A stretch of 64,000 nt of DNA, taken from DATHXC01 sp035459965. GTDB taxonomy: Bacteria > Pseudomonadota > Gammaproteobacteria > Burkholderiales > Methylophilaceae. Numbering within the stretch: the stretch's first letter is position 1; every line of letters starts with the position of its first letter. The stretch spans positions 128,086-192,085 of the forward strand of contig DATHXC010000002.1 in NCBI GenBank assembly GCA_035459965.1. The letters run 5' to 3'. Below, piece by piece: positions 15,965 through 24,573 of the stretch. The translations under genes were made by a program, and so were the position numbers. Under the pieces are notes generated by a model. The model was not told where the DNA came from and did no database searches. It was given only the letters and a program-made list of their open reading frames with translations.

Positions 15965-15981
15965 GGTTTCAACTTGAAACC
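15965..15981. promoter_or_regulatory. Repressor/Ner operator palindrome
   Basis: GGTTTCAACTTGAAACC is a perfect 17-bp palindrome with a central base. It lies between the divergent repressor (ATG at 15948) and Ner-like gene (ATG at 16006), the usual site for the early/lysogenic switch. Confidence 0.7.
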
Positions 15982-16005
15982 TTAACTAAAAATATTTAAA
16001 AAAAT

Positions 16006-16230
16006 ATGCATCCAGCAGACATCAACGCAGCCTTACAGAAGGCTAAAAAAAGCCAAGCTGCAATTGCGAGAAGCCTCGTCGTTTCTCATAACGCCGTGTC
16101 TCTGGTCATTCATAACCGCACCAAATCAACTCGCATTGCAAAAGCTATTTCACGCGCCACAGGAATATCGATTCATAAGCTGTGGCCGGGCCGCTATGCC
16201 AAAGATGATGAATTGAAAAATGCAGCTTGA
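16006..16230 (+). CDS. Ner-like/Nlp DNA-binding regulator
   Basis: This 74-residue protein has a helix-turn-helix (SQAAIARSLVVSHNAVSLVI) followed by ISIHKLWPGRY, matching Ner/Nlp proteins. Ner in Mu represses the repressor promoter and later the early promoter, switching phage transcription to lytic. It lies divergently from the repressor with the operator palindrome in between. The leader is AT-rich (TAAAAATATTTAAAAAAAT) without a strong ribosome site. Confidence 0.87.
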   Translation: MHPADINAALQKAKKSQAAIARSLVVSHNAVSLVIHNRTKSTRIAKAISRATGISIHKLWPGRYAKDDELKNAA

Positions 16231-16259
16231 AACTCTGCAGGTCAATCGATGTGTCCATT

Positions 16260-16292
16260 TTGCAACCGTGCAAGAGGTTTGCATAGTGCAAA
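16260..16292. promoter_or_regulatory. Tandem TTTGCA dyads upstream of a regulator gene
   Basis: Two inverted repeats lie in the gap before 16338: TTGCA-N4-TGCAA at 16260-16273 and TTTGCA-N3-TGCAAA at 16278-16292, with centres about 18.5 bases apart. Such a pair is typical of cooperative regulator binding. It could serve the gene downstream or the upstream Ner-like gene. Confidence 0.45.
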
Positions 16293-16337
16293 AAAGACTA
16301 ATTGTTCAGAAACGTATTACAGGAGGGATTTCTAAAT

Positions 16338-16817
16338 ATGGCTAATAAATGGAAACGCAGGATTGCCACCTCCCACACCGAAGCTCTGCGCATGTGCAAG
16401 GATTTCGCCAAAGAGAAGCACAACTTATCTATAGAGCGTATTGCTGACCTGATGGGCGTGACTGCCGACTCTTTGTACAAGTGGCTTTCAAACGGCAGCA
16501 TGCCCCTCAACAGAATCAGAAGTTATCAGATGGCTTGCCGCTGTTATTTTGTGACCAGCTATTTCGCCCACAGTGATGGCAACCTCTTAATTCCAGTGCC
16601 ATCCGGCAAACCTCTATCAGACGACAACATGCTTGAACTCAATTCGAGTTGGGCATCGGCTATGAATGACCTTTCCAAATTTTACCTGGGCGAGGCCACA
16701 GCTGAAATGGCACTTGCTTCGCTTACCAAGCATATGGAGGTAGCAGGCTGGCATCGCGTCAATATCGAAAAACACGATGCCCCTGAGCTGGACTTCTCAG
16801 AAAGTGAGCTGTCATGA
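16338..16817 (+). CDS. Phage early helix-turn-helix protein
   Basis: This 159-residue protein has a helix-turn-helix-type segment (LSIERIADLMGVTADSLYKWLSNGSMP) in its first 60 residues, then a region with NRIRSYQMACRCYFVTSYFA and a C-terminal helix. It is a likely DNA-binding regulator of the early region. The ATG at 16338 has AGGAGG upstream; two possible upstream starts in the same frame lack this. It overlaps the next gene by four bases. The exact role is not known; similar proteins occur in BcepMu-type prophages just before the transposase genes. Confidence 0.65.
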   Translation: MANKWKRRIATSHTEALRMCKDFAKEKHNLSIERIADLMGVTADSLYKWLSNGSMPLNRIRSYQMACRCYFVTSYFAHSDGNLLIPVPSGKPLSDDNMLELNSSWASAMNDLSKFYLGEATAEMALASLTKHMEVAGWHRVNIEKHDAPELDFSESELS

Positions 16818-17131
16818 GCGAGGGCAAGGTCTACACCAGCGGATCACAGGAGCGCGGCTACCACGTACTTCTGCTTCTGGCAGGCAACGAATTCACCGGC
16901 GTACTGCCGGGCGAAATAGCGAAGGCCCTTAATACCAGCCCTAGCAACATCACACGCGATCTGCGTGTGCTCCAAAACGTGGGACTGGCTGAGCCATTAC
17001 CACACGATGAAAAGCGCTGGAGACTTGGGCCGAAGCTTGTCCAGATATCCAATGCATTTACAAATCACCTTAGCGAAGTCAATCGGCGCATGGGTGAAAT
17101 ACAACAGCGGTACACCCGCATTCCAACCTAG
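16814..17131 (+). CDS. IclR-type winged-helix regulator
   Basis: This 105-residue protein consists mostly of a winged-helix domain: VLPGEIAKALNTSPSNITRDLRVLQNVGLAE and the wing with KRWRLGPKLVQ, as in IclR-type N-terminal domains. There is no effector-binding domain, so it is a stand-alone DNA-binding protein, possibly a regulator or accessory of the transposition arm. The start overlaps the preceding stop (ATGA). Confidence 0.75.
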   Translation: MSEGKVYTSGSQERGYHVLLLLAGNEFTGVLPGEIAKALNTSPSNITRDLRVLQNVGLAEPLPHDEKRWRLGPKLVQISNAFTNHLSEVNRRMGEIQQRYTRIPT

Positions 17132-17140
17132 GGGAAATTC

Positions 17141-18127
17141 ATGGCTAACACCAAGAAAACGAAGGCATTAGACGCGACGATACTTTTGCCGGTAACAGAA
17201 GAGGCGCAGTCCGAAACCGCAATGGAATCCAAGATTGCCAACATCACCGAGGCCTATAGCGGTGACCGCGATCTAATCAATCAACTCCTGGGGCAGACGC
17301 AAGCATTCCAGGCAGTCGCAAAATTCACGACGGTCGTGAGTTTATCCAAGTTGCAAATCATCAAGGAAAACAAGCTTTACAAGGATTCCAAGGGTTTAAA
17401 AACTCCCGACGGTCAGGAATTATCGGGAACCTGGGCCGACTTCGTTGAGTTGGGGTTGGGCATGTCGGTCAACAAGATTGATGAAGATTTGCTGAACCTG
17501 AATGCTTTTGGTGAGGATGCACTGGCAAGCTTGACATCTATCGGTGCCGGGTACCGCGAATTGCGCAAATTGCGCAAGCTGCCTGACGATGTAAAAGACC
17601 AGGTAATCCAAGGTCGTCTGGTAGACCTTACAGATAAAGACGATGTGGTCGCCCTGATTGATGAGCTGACATCCGAACAAACCCGCGTAGTCGATAAATT
17701 AAACAAGCACGTCACTAACCTGACTGAGGATGCTCAGGCTGTAGATCAGCTGCTTGGCGATAAGAGCGACAGAATCACCGAGCTGGAAAAGGAAGTTCAT
17801 AAGCTGCGGAACAAGTCCGGCGAGTGGAGTGCGCGCGCTTTCGACATTGCGATGGAAACCACCACGGTAGGGAGCCAGGCATTAGAAGCGCTCGACCGTC
17901 TTGACCAGCTGCGCGATGCCATCCTGAATGAAGACTTTGGTGATCAGGATCGTGAGGCTGCCCTGGAACACATGGCTGTAGTTTTTTACGACATTGCTGA
18001 TCATATATTCGCCCGGGCGAATGAAACGATGGCCAACACTGACCAGGTGTTCATCGGCTACAAAGACCGCGCCCGCCCAATCATGGAAGCGTTTGCTACA
18101 CAACCTTCTACCACCACAGTTAACTGA
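17141..18127 (+). CDS. Phage protein with coiled coil, unknown function
   Basis: I do not recognise the family for this 328-residue protein. It is acidic, mostly helical and has a coiled-coil section at about residues 190-230 (TRVVDKLNKHVTNL...ITELEKEVHKLRNKSG). An N-terminal VAKFTTVVSLSKLQIIKENKLYKD segment resembles proteins found just upstream of the transposase in several Mu-like prophages. It ends eight bases before the transposase start. DNA binding is possible through the basic segment in the N-terminal half. Confidence 0.6.
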   Translation: MANTKKTKALDATILLPVTEEAQSETAMESKIANITEAYSGDRDLINQLLGQTQAFQAVAKFTTVVSLSKLQIIKENKLYKDSKGLKTPDGQELSGTWADFVELGLGMSVNKIDEDLLNLNAFGEDALASLTSIGAGYRELRKLRKLPDDVKDQVIQGRLVDLTDKDDVVALIDELTSEQTRVVDKLNKHVTNLTEDAQAVDQLLGDKSDRITELEKEVHKLRNKSGEWSARAFDIAMETTTVGSQALEALDRLDQLRDAILNEDFGDQDREAALEHMAVVFYDIADHIFARANETMANTDQVFIGYKDRARPIMEAFATQPSTTTVN

Positions 18128-18134
18128 TTAAATC

Positions 18135-19916
18135 ATGGCGATCCGCGAACCCGACAATCTTGCCGTGATGGATGACATGCGCTCGCTCGCGCGGTCTATC
18201 GACGCGGCGAAACATGGCCAGCAAGGGGCAGTCATTAAAGCTGCAGCTGATAAGTATGGCTGGAGCATCGCCAAGGTTTACCGCCATCTTATGGCTGTCG
18301 GCTGGAAGAGTGGCCGCAAGGTACGTGCTGATCGCGGCACTACCAAACAATCTCTGGAAACCATGCAGGACATCAGTGCGCTGCTCAAGATCGGTGTGCG
18401 GAAAAATGGCAAAGCCACCATGCAGATACCGAACGCGGTCTCAGTGCTGTCTCAAAATGGCCGTGAGATCAATGTCAGCAATGGCCGCATGAGCGCATTG
18501 CTTCGCGATCGCAATCTGCACCTGGGAGCGCAGCGCCTGGCTACGGCTGCGCAGCCAACACAATCGCTCCATCCCAATCATGTGCATCAGGTCGATCCAT
18601 CACTGTGCCTGTTGTATTACCTCCCGAATGGCCAGCAGCACATCATCCGTGACGATCAGCTTTATAAAAACAAGCTGGAGACCGTGGCCAAGATCAAGCT
18701 GAAAATATGGCGGTATGTACTGACAGATCATAACAGCGCCACCATCATTGTCCGCTACTACCAGTCAGCCGGTGAATCCCAGGCAAACCTTTACGACTTC
18801 CTGCTGTATGCCTGGCAGAAGATGGAAGGCCGCTTATTCCACGGTGTTCCTAAAATCCTGTTGTGGGATAAAGGCAGCGCCAACACTGCCGGTGCAATCA
18901 AAAACGCATTGCATTCCCTGGATGTAAACGCGATTGAGCACATGGCCGGGAATCCCCGCGCCAAGGGTAGCGTTGAAAATGGCAACAACCTGGTTGAGTG
19001 TTTATTCGAGTCCAGGCTGCGCTATGAGCCGGTAGAGAATGTCGATCAGCTGAATGCCGCTGTCGAGGGCTGGTACAACGCCTACAACAGCAACACCATC
19101 CCGAACTATGACTCACGCCTCAAGCGTAAGTATATGACGTCCCCACAGGTGCGCTATGGCCTCTGGCAGATGATCCGTAAAGAGCAGCTGCGGCTCCTAC
19201 CCGATATTCGGCTTTGCCGCATGTTGCTGTCCGGTACCGACGTGATTCGGAAAGTTACCCAGGAGCTGACAGTCAGCTACAACCACCCGGTCTCACAGAA
19301 GCGCGAACACTACGATGTTTCCGAGATCAGTGGGATTTTCATTAAGCAGGAAGTGAAGATCAGCCCAATGGTGTATGGCGATGGCGAAGTCATGATCACC
19401 TTCTCGAACTACAAGGGCGAAGAAACCTGCCAGATTCTTAAACCGATCCAGGCGGACGGTGTAACAGGTTTCCGCATGGATGCACCTGTTATCGGTGAAG
19501 AGTACAAAAGCCAGCCAGATACCGTTATCGAGACTGCAGGCAAAGCTGCTCAGCAGCAGGCATATCCCGGTAAAAATCAGGAAGAAATTGAAAAGGCGAA
19601 ATCGAAGAACGCAGTGCCGTTCGATGGCACTTTCGATGCCCACAGCCACCTTTCAAAAGTTGCTTCTCCCGCCTTCATGAACAAGCCTGGCCAGATGATG
19701 AATGTGCCAGATCGACTGCATGTCGAGTCCAAGATTTTATCCCTGATCGAAACCAAGGTTGCACTTCGCAATCGCCTGGGCCGGGCTGTGACTGCAGCCG
19801 AGGATTCGATGTTGAGAGCTGCTTATCCGGGTGGCGTGAAAGATGACGCAATAGATGAAGTACTTGCATTACTGGCTAACGCAGATACGGCTCCAAGACT
19901 GGTGGCCGTGCGTTAG
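18135..19916 (+). CDS. DDE transposase (BcepMu TnpA / Mu A-like)
   Basis: This 593-residue protein is a retroviral-integrase-fold transposase. The DDE residues can be placed at D154 (HQVDPSL), D245 (LLWDKGS) and E281 (KGSVENGN), a D-35-E spacing typical of the family. The N-terminal helix-turn-helix regions (residues about 30-120) would bind the phage ends; the C-terminal part beyond residue 370 has a beta-barrel and probably a region for the MuB-like ATPase. It performs integration and replicative transposition. All catalytic residues are present. Confidence 0.93.
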   Translation: MAIREPDNLAVMDDMRSLARSIDAAKHGQQGAVIKAAADKYGWSIAKVYRHLMAVGWKSGRKVRADRGTTKQSLETMQDISALLKIGVRKNGKATMQIPNAVSVLSQNGREINVSNGRMSALLRDRNLHLGAQRLATAAQPTQSLHPNHVHQVDPSLCLLYYLPNGQQHIIRDDQLYKNKLETVAKIKLKIWRYVLTDHNSATIIVRYYQSAGESQANLYDFLLYAWQKMEGRLFHGVPKILLWDKGSANTAGAIKNALHSLDVNAIEHMAGNPRAKGSVENGNNLVECLFESRLRYEPVENVDQLNAAVEGWYNAYNSNTIPNYDSRLKRKYMTSPQVRYGLWQMIRKEQLRLLPDIRLCRMLLSGTDVIRKVTQELTVSYNHPVSQKREHYDVSEISGIFIKQEVKISPMVYGDGEVMITFSNYKGEETCQILKPIQADGVTGFRMDAPVIGEEYKSQPDTVIETAGKAAQQQAYPGKNQEEIEKAKSKNAVPFDGTFDAHSHLSKVASPAFMNKPGQMMNVPDRLHVESKILSLIETKVALRNRLGRAVTAAEDSMLRAAYPGGVKDDAIDEVLALLANADTAPRLVAVR

Positions 19917-19928
19917 CAGAAAAGAATT

Positions 19929-19956
19929 CGCCCCCGGTGTTGACGCACCGAGGGCG
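19929..19956 (+). other. Hairpin between transposase and next gene
   Basis: CGCCCCCGGTG and CACCGAGGGCG pair around a six-base loop (TTGACG) with one mismatch. No T run follows. It may slow or protect transcripts between the transposase and downstream genes. Confidence 0.45.
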
Positions 19957-20012
19957 ATTAGGAGCGCTCTGTTAGGGGCGCAATGTTCTACAACAAAGTG
20001 AGGTAATTCTAC

Positions 20013-20309
20013 ATGAGAGAGAAAACTTTAAAAGCTTTTTGTTTCCGATCTGGTGAGGTGCGCGTCGCGGATGAAGTCCCGGCCCGCGCCTTACTCATTA
20101 CTAGTGGCCCACAGACAGTACTGCCGGGCATCGTTGAAATTAACGCCAGTCCGGCCTTTAAGCCAGGTGTTCTATTAGTGCCTGGTGTTAAAGAGGCAGC
20201 CAATGACGATGAGGCTCTGGATGCTGTTGATAAGTTCCGAAAGGTACTGAACAAAAGCATGTGCAGCCTGCTTTATGTAGTAGGGGGCCGTCATGGTACC
20301 GCGTCTTGA
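20013..20309 (+). CDS. Hypothetical phage protein
   Basis: This 98-residue protein has the segments GEVRVADEVPARALLITSGP and KPGVLLVPGVKEAANDDEALDAVDKFR. I do not recognise a family. It begins about 95 bases after the transposase stop and overlaps an upstream possible start of the MuB-like gene. Similar small proteins occur between transposase A and B genes in BcepMu-type phages. The composition is ordinary for a soluble protein. Confidence 0.55.
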   Translation: MREKTLKAFCFRSGEVRVADEVPARALLITSGPQTVLPGIVEINASPAFKPGVLLVPGVKEAANDDEALDAVDKFRKVLNKSMCSLLYVVGGRHGTAS

Positions 20310-20334
20310 TATCAACCGTTTTGGAGCGTCTTAC

Positions 20335-21528
20335 ATGCCGATAAATCTTAAAGCGACATTGATGCGTAACGGCATCAGCCAGGGCGCCTGGGGCAAGTCT
20401 GTGACTCAGACAAACGGCTTTCCGTTATCGCTCCCGGGCGGCAATCAGTTGTTGAATTGGGGAAGTTGGCCCAAGGCAACACCACGTGAAAGCATCATCC
20501 AGCAGACCGAAGATTACCTTCGGGCCCGAGGTGTTCCAGAGGCAGAAATCGCCTTGATTTGGGATACCGACAGCAAGGATGAAATGCGTGGCGCACATCC
20601 ACTAGGAATTCATGAAACACAGTTATCACCCCGGCCAGCACAAGATTTTGAAGCCGATTTAATAGGAGAACCACAGATGCTTTCACCCGAAGCGAAAAAA
20701 CACTTTTCAATGTTCAGGTCGCCATTTATGGATGACGTGAACAAGCCGGAGGATGTCTACAGATCACCGGATATTCGGTATGTCAGCGAGTCTCTGTATT
20801 CGACTGCTAAGCATGGCGGCATCATGGCGGTGATCGGTGAATCTGGCGGTGGTAAAAGCGTGCTGCGCAAGGATTTGCTGGATCGCATTGAACGCGATCG
20901 CGAGCAGATTCATGTCATTTTCCCGCGCGTGATCGATAAGAGCCGCCTGACTGCTGGCACCATCTGCGAGGCCATCATTAAAGACATCCAGCCGGATGCC
21001 AAGCTGCCGCAGTCCCTGGAAGCGAAGGCCCGTATGGTTGAAAAAGTGCTTAAAGGCAGCGCCGACACGGGTAACAAGCACGTGATCATCATTGAAGAGG
21101 CTCACGATCTCACCATCCAGTGCATGAAATATCTGAAGCGCTTTTGGGAAATCGAAGACGGCTTTAAAAAGCTGCTGGCCATCATCATGATCGGCCAGCC
21201 TGAATTGAGCTACAAGCTCAATGAGGGCAACTACCCTGAAGCCCGGGAGTTCATACGCCGCTGCGAAGTAGCGCAGCTGGTGCCGCTGGATGCCAATCTG
21301 GAAAAGTACATCGCGTTCAAGTTCGAGCGTGTCGGCACCGATGCGGCCACGATCATTGAGCCTGATACCTACCAGGCTATCCGCGACCGCTTAACCAAGC
21401 GGACTCAGCAAAAGAGCATCAGCCACATGAATCCGCTGATGGTTAACAACCTGCTCACTAAGGCCATGAACCTTGCCGCCGAAATTGGCGAAGCAAAGAT
21501 CAGCGCCGAAGTCATCAAGCAAATCTAG
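20335..21528 (+). CDS. MuB-like AAA+ ATPase (transposition target protein)
   Basis: This 397-residue ATPase has a Walker A (GESGGGKSVLRK), Walker B (VIIIEEAHD) and the following sensor-type motif with IMIGQPEL. The N-terminal 80 residues have a helix-turn-helix-like segment (MRNGISQGAWGKSV...LNWGSWPKATP) resembling the MuB target-binding domain. MuB-type ATPases deliver the transposase to target DNA and give target immunity. I use the ATG at 20335 with GGAG upstream. A second ATG at 20293, overlapping the preceding gene, follows GGGGG and is possible. Confidence 0.9.
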   Translation: MPINLKATLMRNGISQGAWGKSVTQTNGFPLSLPGGNQLLNWGSWPKATPRESIIQQTEDYLRARGVPEAEIALIWDTDSKDEMRGAHPLGIHETQLSPRPAQDFEADLIGEPQMLSPEAKKHFSMFRSPFMDDVNKPEDVYRSPDIRYVSESLYSTAKHGGIMAVIGESGGGKSVLRKDLLDRIERDREQIHVIFPRVIDKSRLTAGTICEAIIKDIQPDAKLPQSLEAKARMVEKVLKGSADTGNKHVIIIEEAHDLTIQCMKYLKRFWEIEDGFKKLLAIIMIGQPELSYKLNEGNYPEAREFIRRCEVAQLVPLDANLEKYIAFKFERVGTDAATIIEPDTYQAIRDRLTKRTQQKSISHMNPLMVNNLLTKAMNLAAEIGEAKISAEVIKQI

Positions 21529-21536
21529 GAGCCACT

Positions 21537-21917
21537 ATGCAAACAGCTCACAACGGATTAGGCGCGCATTCACAACACGTGGCACTCAAGAAGCTGCGCC
21601 TCAAAAACAGGCGTAGGCCTGCAATAGCAAAGAACTGCGCCCTGGTGCTATTCGGTGCTGTCCTGGTGTTGACCTATGACATATACACCACGACGGATGC
21701 TGAGCGCCTGGCGCGCGCTACAGCCACGCTGGCATCAATGGAAGTACTGCAGCAGGAAGTCACCCGGTGCTTTCCGGTCGACATCGGGGAAGTGTCAATT
21801 CTTTCCCTGGTGAAAGCGGATGGCGTACTAAAGCTCGAATGTGAGAAAAGTGCGGCTGAAACGGCAGAAATGCAGGATTCCAGCCTTTCCTTTGCAGTGC
21901 CAATAACGGTTTATTAA
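21537..21917 (+). CDS. Single-span membrane protein, phage early region
   Basis: This 126-residue protein has a basic N-terminal part (ALKKLRLKNRRRPAIAKN) followed by one membrane helix (CALVLFGAVLVLTYDIY). The rest is probably periplasmic, with two Cys residues. AGGAG precedes the ATG. No family was recognised. Its position after the MuB-like gene is common for small early genes in Mu-type phages. Confidence 0.55.
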   Translation: MQTAHNGLGAHSQHVALKKLRLKNRRRPAIAKNCALVLFGAVLVLTYDIYTTTDAERLARATATLASMEVLQQEVTRCFPVDIGEVSILSLVKADGVLKLECEKSAAETAEMQDSSLSFAVPITVY

Positions 21918-21919
21918 TC

Positions 21920-22999
21920 ATGACTTCGACTGAAGAACACATCTTACAGCTGCTCAATGGAGCCACATCACAACAGCCTATGGCGCTGAACGAAGTTGTT
22001 CTGAAGTCGGGCCTGGTTGAAGTCACGGTGAAGGGCATTCTGCAGAACATGTACCACTCGCTGCCATCCATCGTGAACCGGGCTGAAATCACAAGAGCAG
22101 GCATTAAGGACTTTTATTACTGGCCAACAGGGATAGTCGCGAAAGCAGTGCGTCAAGGCATCGTGATCAATCCTGAAAAGCGGCAAAACTTCGACTCTGC
22201 GTCTATTGGACGCACAACTGCGTCAAACGTACGCAGGTCGGAAACTAACCAACAATCCGCGAACGAGCGTTCGCAGATCACCACGGAGAACGACATGGGT
22301 TTACATGGAAAAAATAAGGATCAAGGGTTTAAAAAGGTCAGCGGCAAAACGATTTGCCAGTATGTGTATGAGAATCCTGGCACGCATTTCGACAAGCTCT
22401 ACACCACGCTGGCCGACAGGGAAGGTGGTAATCCTGAAAATGTGCGTGACATGGTGTACTACCTGCTCAGGCTGAAGGCGCTGGAAAAGAGCAGCGGTAA
22501 ATTTATCACGCTCGGCACCAATGATGAATGGCTGACTATCAACCAGATCGGCCTGCAGGGTGCAGAGACGAAAGCTGCTGTCTCTACAGCACCTGCTTTG
22601 GTTCCCACTGAAATAGGTTTCGATAAAGCCTTGGTTGGTTCAGACATGACCTTCGAAACTCAAGTCGTCGACGGCGAAATAAAATTTCAACCATTGCCCG
22701 AAGCAACTTCGGAAGCTGCAATTACTGAACCGGCTGCTGAGGTTGGTGTGGAGTCGCTGGCGGATGTCGAATTTTCTGAACTGAGTGAGCCGGTACCTGT
22801 GGCAGCAGAGAGCAAAATTAAGTTTGCTTTGACGGAAGATAACAAGCTGCTGATCTTTGGTTTGTTCCAGGAACAAATGGTGGAGTTCACGCCTGAAGAA
22901 ACTGAACGCTTGGTGGAATTCGTTTACAAGCTTGAGTTGTTTTTCCCTGGTCTGCCACCGACATTCAATTTCTCTATTGAATCAGGTTTGACTCACTAA
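21920..22999 (+). CDS. Phage early protein, winged-helix-like segments
   Basis: I do not recognise this 359-residue protein. Its first 60 residues (EEHILQLLNG...LNEVVLKSGLVEVTVKGILQNMY) and a second region at about 140-205 (GKTICQYVYENPGTHFDKLYTTLADRE...LLRLKALEKSSGKF) both look like helix-turn-helix modules separated by a polar linker. The C-terminal third is Glu/Ala-rich and acidic and ends in a hydrophobic segment (VEFVYKLELFFPGLPPTFNF). It abuts genes on both sides. A DNA-binding role is a guess. Confidence 0.5.
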   Translation: MTSTEEHILQLLNGATSQQPMALNEVVLKSGLVEVTVKGILQNMYHSLPSIVNRAEITRAGIKDFYYWPTGIVAKAVRQGIVINPEKRQNFDSASIGRTTASNVRRSETNQQSANERSQITTENDMGLHGKNKDQGFKKVSGKTICQYVYENPGTHFDKLYTTLADREGGNPENVRDMVYYLLRLKALEKSSGKFITLGTNDEWLTINQIGLQGAETKAAVSTAPALVPTEIGFDKALVGSDMTFETQVVDGEIKFQPLPEATSEAAITEPAAEVGVESLADVEFSELSEPVPVAAESKIKFALTEDNKLLIFGLFQEQMVEFTPEETERLVEFVYKLELFFPGLPPTFNFSIESGLTH

Positions 23000-23000
23000 G

Positions 23001-23564
23001 ATGCGGATCGCTTGCCCTGCCTGCGGTGCGACACTCAGTCTCGATGCTGTCATCAGTCACGATGGCGCGCGCGAGGCCGTGATGATCGCACTGCAGTTGC
23101 CAGCACCACTTGGAAAGCTCCTGGTGCAATACGTTTCTCTGTTCCGCCCTTTGCAGCGCCAGTTGTCGATGGATCGCCTGGCCACCTTACTAGGTGAGCT
23201 GCTGCCAATGATCACCGAAGCGAAGGTTGAGCGTAACCGTACCGTCTATCCGGCACCGCATGAATATTGGCGGCAAGGCATGGAAGACATGCTGGCCAAA
23301 CGTGACAGTTTGACTCTGCCTCTCAAATCGCATGGCTACCTGATCACCATTATTGCCGGGTTCGCTGATAAGGCACAGGCGAAAGTCGAAACGGCTGGCG
23401 AGCAGGGCAGGAAATACGGCGAGATCAAGCATGCCTCACTCGCCACTCCGATCACCACGGCACCAGCCAAGAAAGATAAAAAACCCAGGGTTATGCCAGA
23501 TGCTGCTAGATCAGCCATTTCCCACTTCACTGAAAGGAAAAATCTCGATGGCAAAGCTGGATGA
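23001..23564 (+). CDS. Zinc-ribbon phage protein, unknown function
   Basis: This 187-residue protein opens with a single CPAC pair (MRIACPACGATLSLDAV), compatible with half of a zinc ribbon, followed by helical regions with LFRPLQRQLSMDRLATLLGEL. The C-terminal 50 residues are Lys/Ala/Pro-rich. Similar proteins occur in many Mu-like prophages between the MuB and Gam genes. Its function is not known. Its end overlaps the start of the next gene in another frame by about 17 bases. Confidence 0.55.
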   Translation: MRIACPACGATLSLDAVISHDGAREAVMIALQLPAPLGKLLVQYVSLFRPLQRQLSMDRLATLLGELLPMITEAKVERNRTVYPAPHEYWRQGMEDMLAKRDSLTLPLKSHGYLITIIAGFADKAQAKVETAGEQGRKYGEIKHASLATPITTAPAKKDKKPRVMPDAARSAISHFTERKNLDGKAG

Positions 23565-23865
23565 TTTTATCGAAGTAATGGCAAACCATATAGGAAAAGC
23601 CAATGGCATCCGTGGTGAAGACCTTGCCGAAAAGCTGGACATACACCCGCGTATTTTGCGCAACCTGACAGGCCTGGCCATCGAGAAAGGTATCTCTGTC
23701 TGTGGTCAGCCAAATACCGGCTATTACATCGCCATGAATGCTAAGGAAGTGGAGGAAACGTGCCAGTTCCACCGCAGCCGAGCAATGCATGAACTGGTTA
23801 AAGAGTCTCGCCTCAGAAAAGTGTCGCTGGCTGATCTGCTTGGCCAGATGAAGTTGAGTTCCTGA
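23548..23865 (+). CDS. Winged-helix phage protein
   Basis: This 105-residue protein has an N-terminal winged-helix-like domain (GIRGEDLAEKLDIHPRILRNLTGLAIEKGISVCGQPNTGYYIA). I start it at 23548 (MAKLDDFIEV), where AAAGGAAAAA lies upstream; longer starts in the same frame would overlap the preceding gene heavily. The C-terminal helix is charged. Possible role in regulating the early operon; not established. Confidence 0.6.
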   Translation: MAKLDDFIEVMANHIGKANGIRGEDLAEKLDIHPRILRNLTGLAIEKGISVCGQPNTGYYIAMNAKEVEETCQFHRSRAMHELVKESRLRKVSLADLLGQMKLSS

Positions 23866-23866
23866 T

Positions 23867-24052
23867 ATGGCATATGCCGCGTATGGAGTCGCCCCTATTA
23901 AGTGCGGCAAAAGAAAATGTACCTGGACAGGTCTGGAGACGGATCGCAAACAGGTACCACACCCCAAATTTGCAGACGCAATGGTTACGGTCTGCCCGCT
24001 CTGTGGCTGCGATAGCTACGAATTTATTAAGGTGAAGGAAGGTAAGAAATGA
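23867..24052 (+). CDS. Small zinc-ribbon protein
   Basis: This 61-residue protein has two Cys pairs (CGKRKC and CPLCGC) separated by about 25 residues, giving a zinc-ribbon. It follows the winged-helix gene directly and overlaps the start of Gam by four bases. The function is not known; similar small zinc ribbons often lie beside Gam in Mu-like phages. Confidence 0.6.
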   Translation: MAYAAYGVAPIKCGKRKCTWTGLETDRKQVPHPKFADAMVTVCPLCGCDSYEFIKVKEGKK

Positions 24053-24573
24053 AGACACTTGTTGCAATTGAATCAAAGACAAAAGAGTTTGCGGACGCCC
24101 GGGCGAAACTGGCTGTGATAGTCACCGCGTTAAATGACAGTATGGAAGCATTGAAACGGCAGTACATGGCTGATCTAAAGCGGGCCGTAGCAGCCACAGC
24201 AAAGCGCCAGGACGAATTAAAAGGCTTGCTGGAGGCTTCCCCTGAGCTGTTCGCCAAACCTCGCAGCGTGATCTTCCACGGCATCAAGGTGGGCTATGCA
24301 AAAGGCAAGGGAAAGATCGAGTTCACCGATCCTGAACAAGTCGTCAAGCTGATCAAAAAGAATTACAAAAAAGATGAGTGGGAAACCATGATCAACGTGA
24401 CTGAAACGCCTATTAAGAAGGCTATCGAGCAACTGTCCGTTAGCGACCTGAAGAAGATCGGGTGCCTGGTCACTGATGCCCAGGATGAAGTTGTCATCAA
24501 GGCAACAGATACCGAGGTCGACAAGCTGGTGACTGCTCTACTGAAAGGCGCTACTGAAGAGGTGGTCAATTGA
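24049..24573 (+). CDS. gam: Host-nuclease inhibitor Gam
   Basis: This 174-residue protein matches Mu Gam, which binds double-stranded DNA ends and protects them from host RecBCD and other exonucleases; it is distantly related to Ku. Typical segments are IKVGYAKGKGKIEF and KAIEQLSVSDLKKIGCLVTDAQDEVVIKATDTEVDKLV near the C-terminus. The length is that of Mu Gam. It overlaps the zinc-ribbon gene before and the next gene after by four bases, forming a coupled early unit. Confidence 0.93.
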   Translation: MKTLVAIESKTKEFADARAKLAVIVTALNDSMEALKRQYMADLKRAVAATAKRQDELKGLLEASPELFAKPRSVIFHGIKVGYAKGKGKIEFTDPEQVVKLIKKNYKKDEWETMINVTETPIKKAIEQLSVSDLKKIGCLVTDAQDEVVIKATDTEVDKLVTALLKGATEEVVN

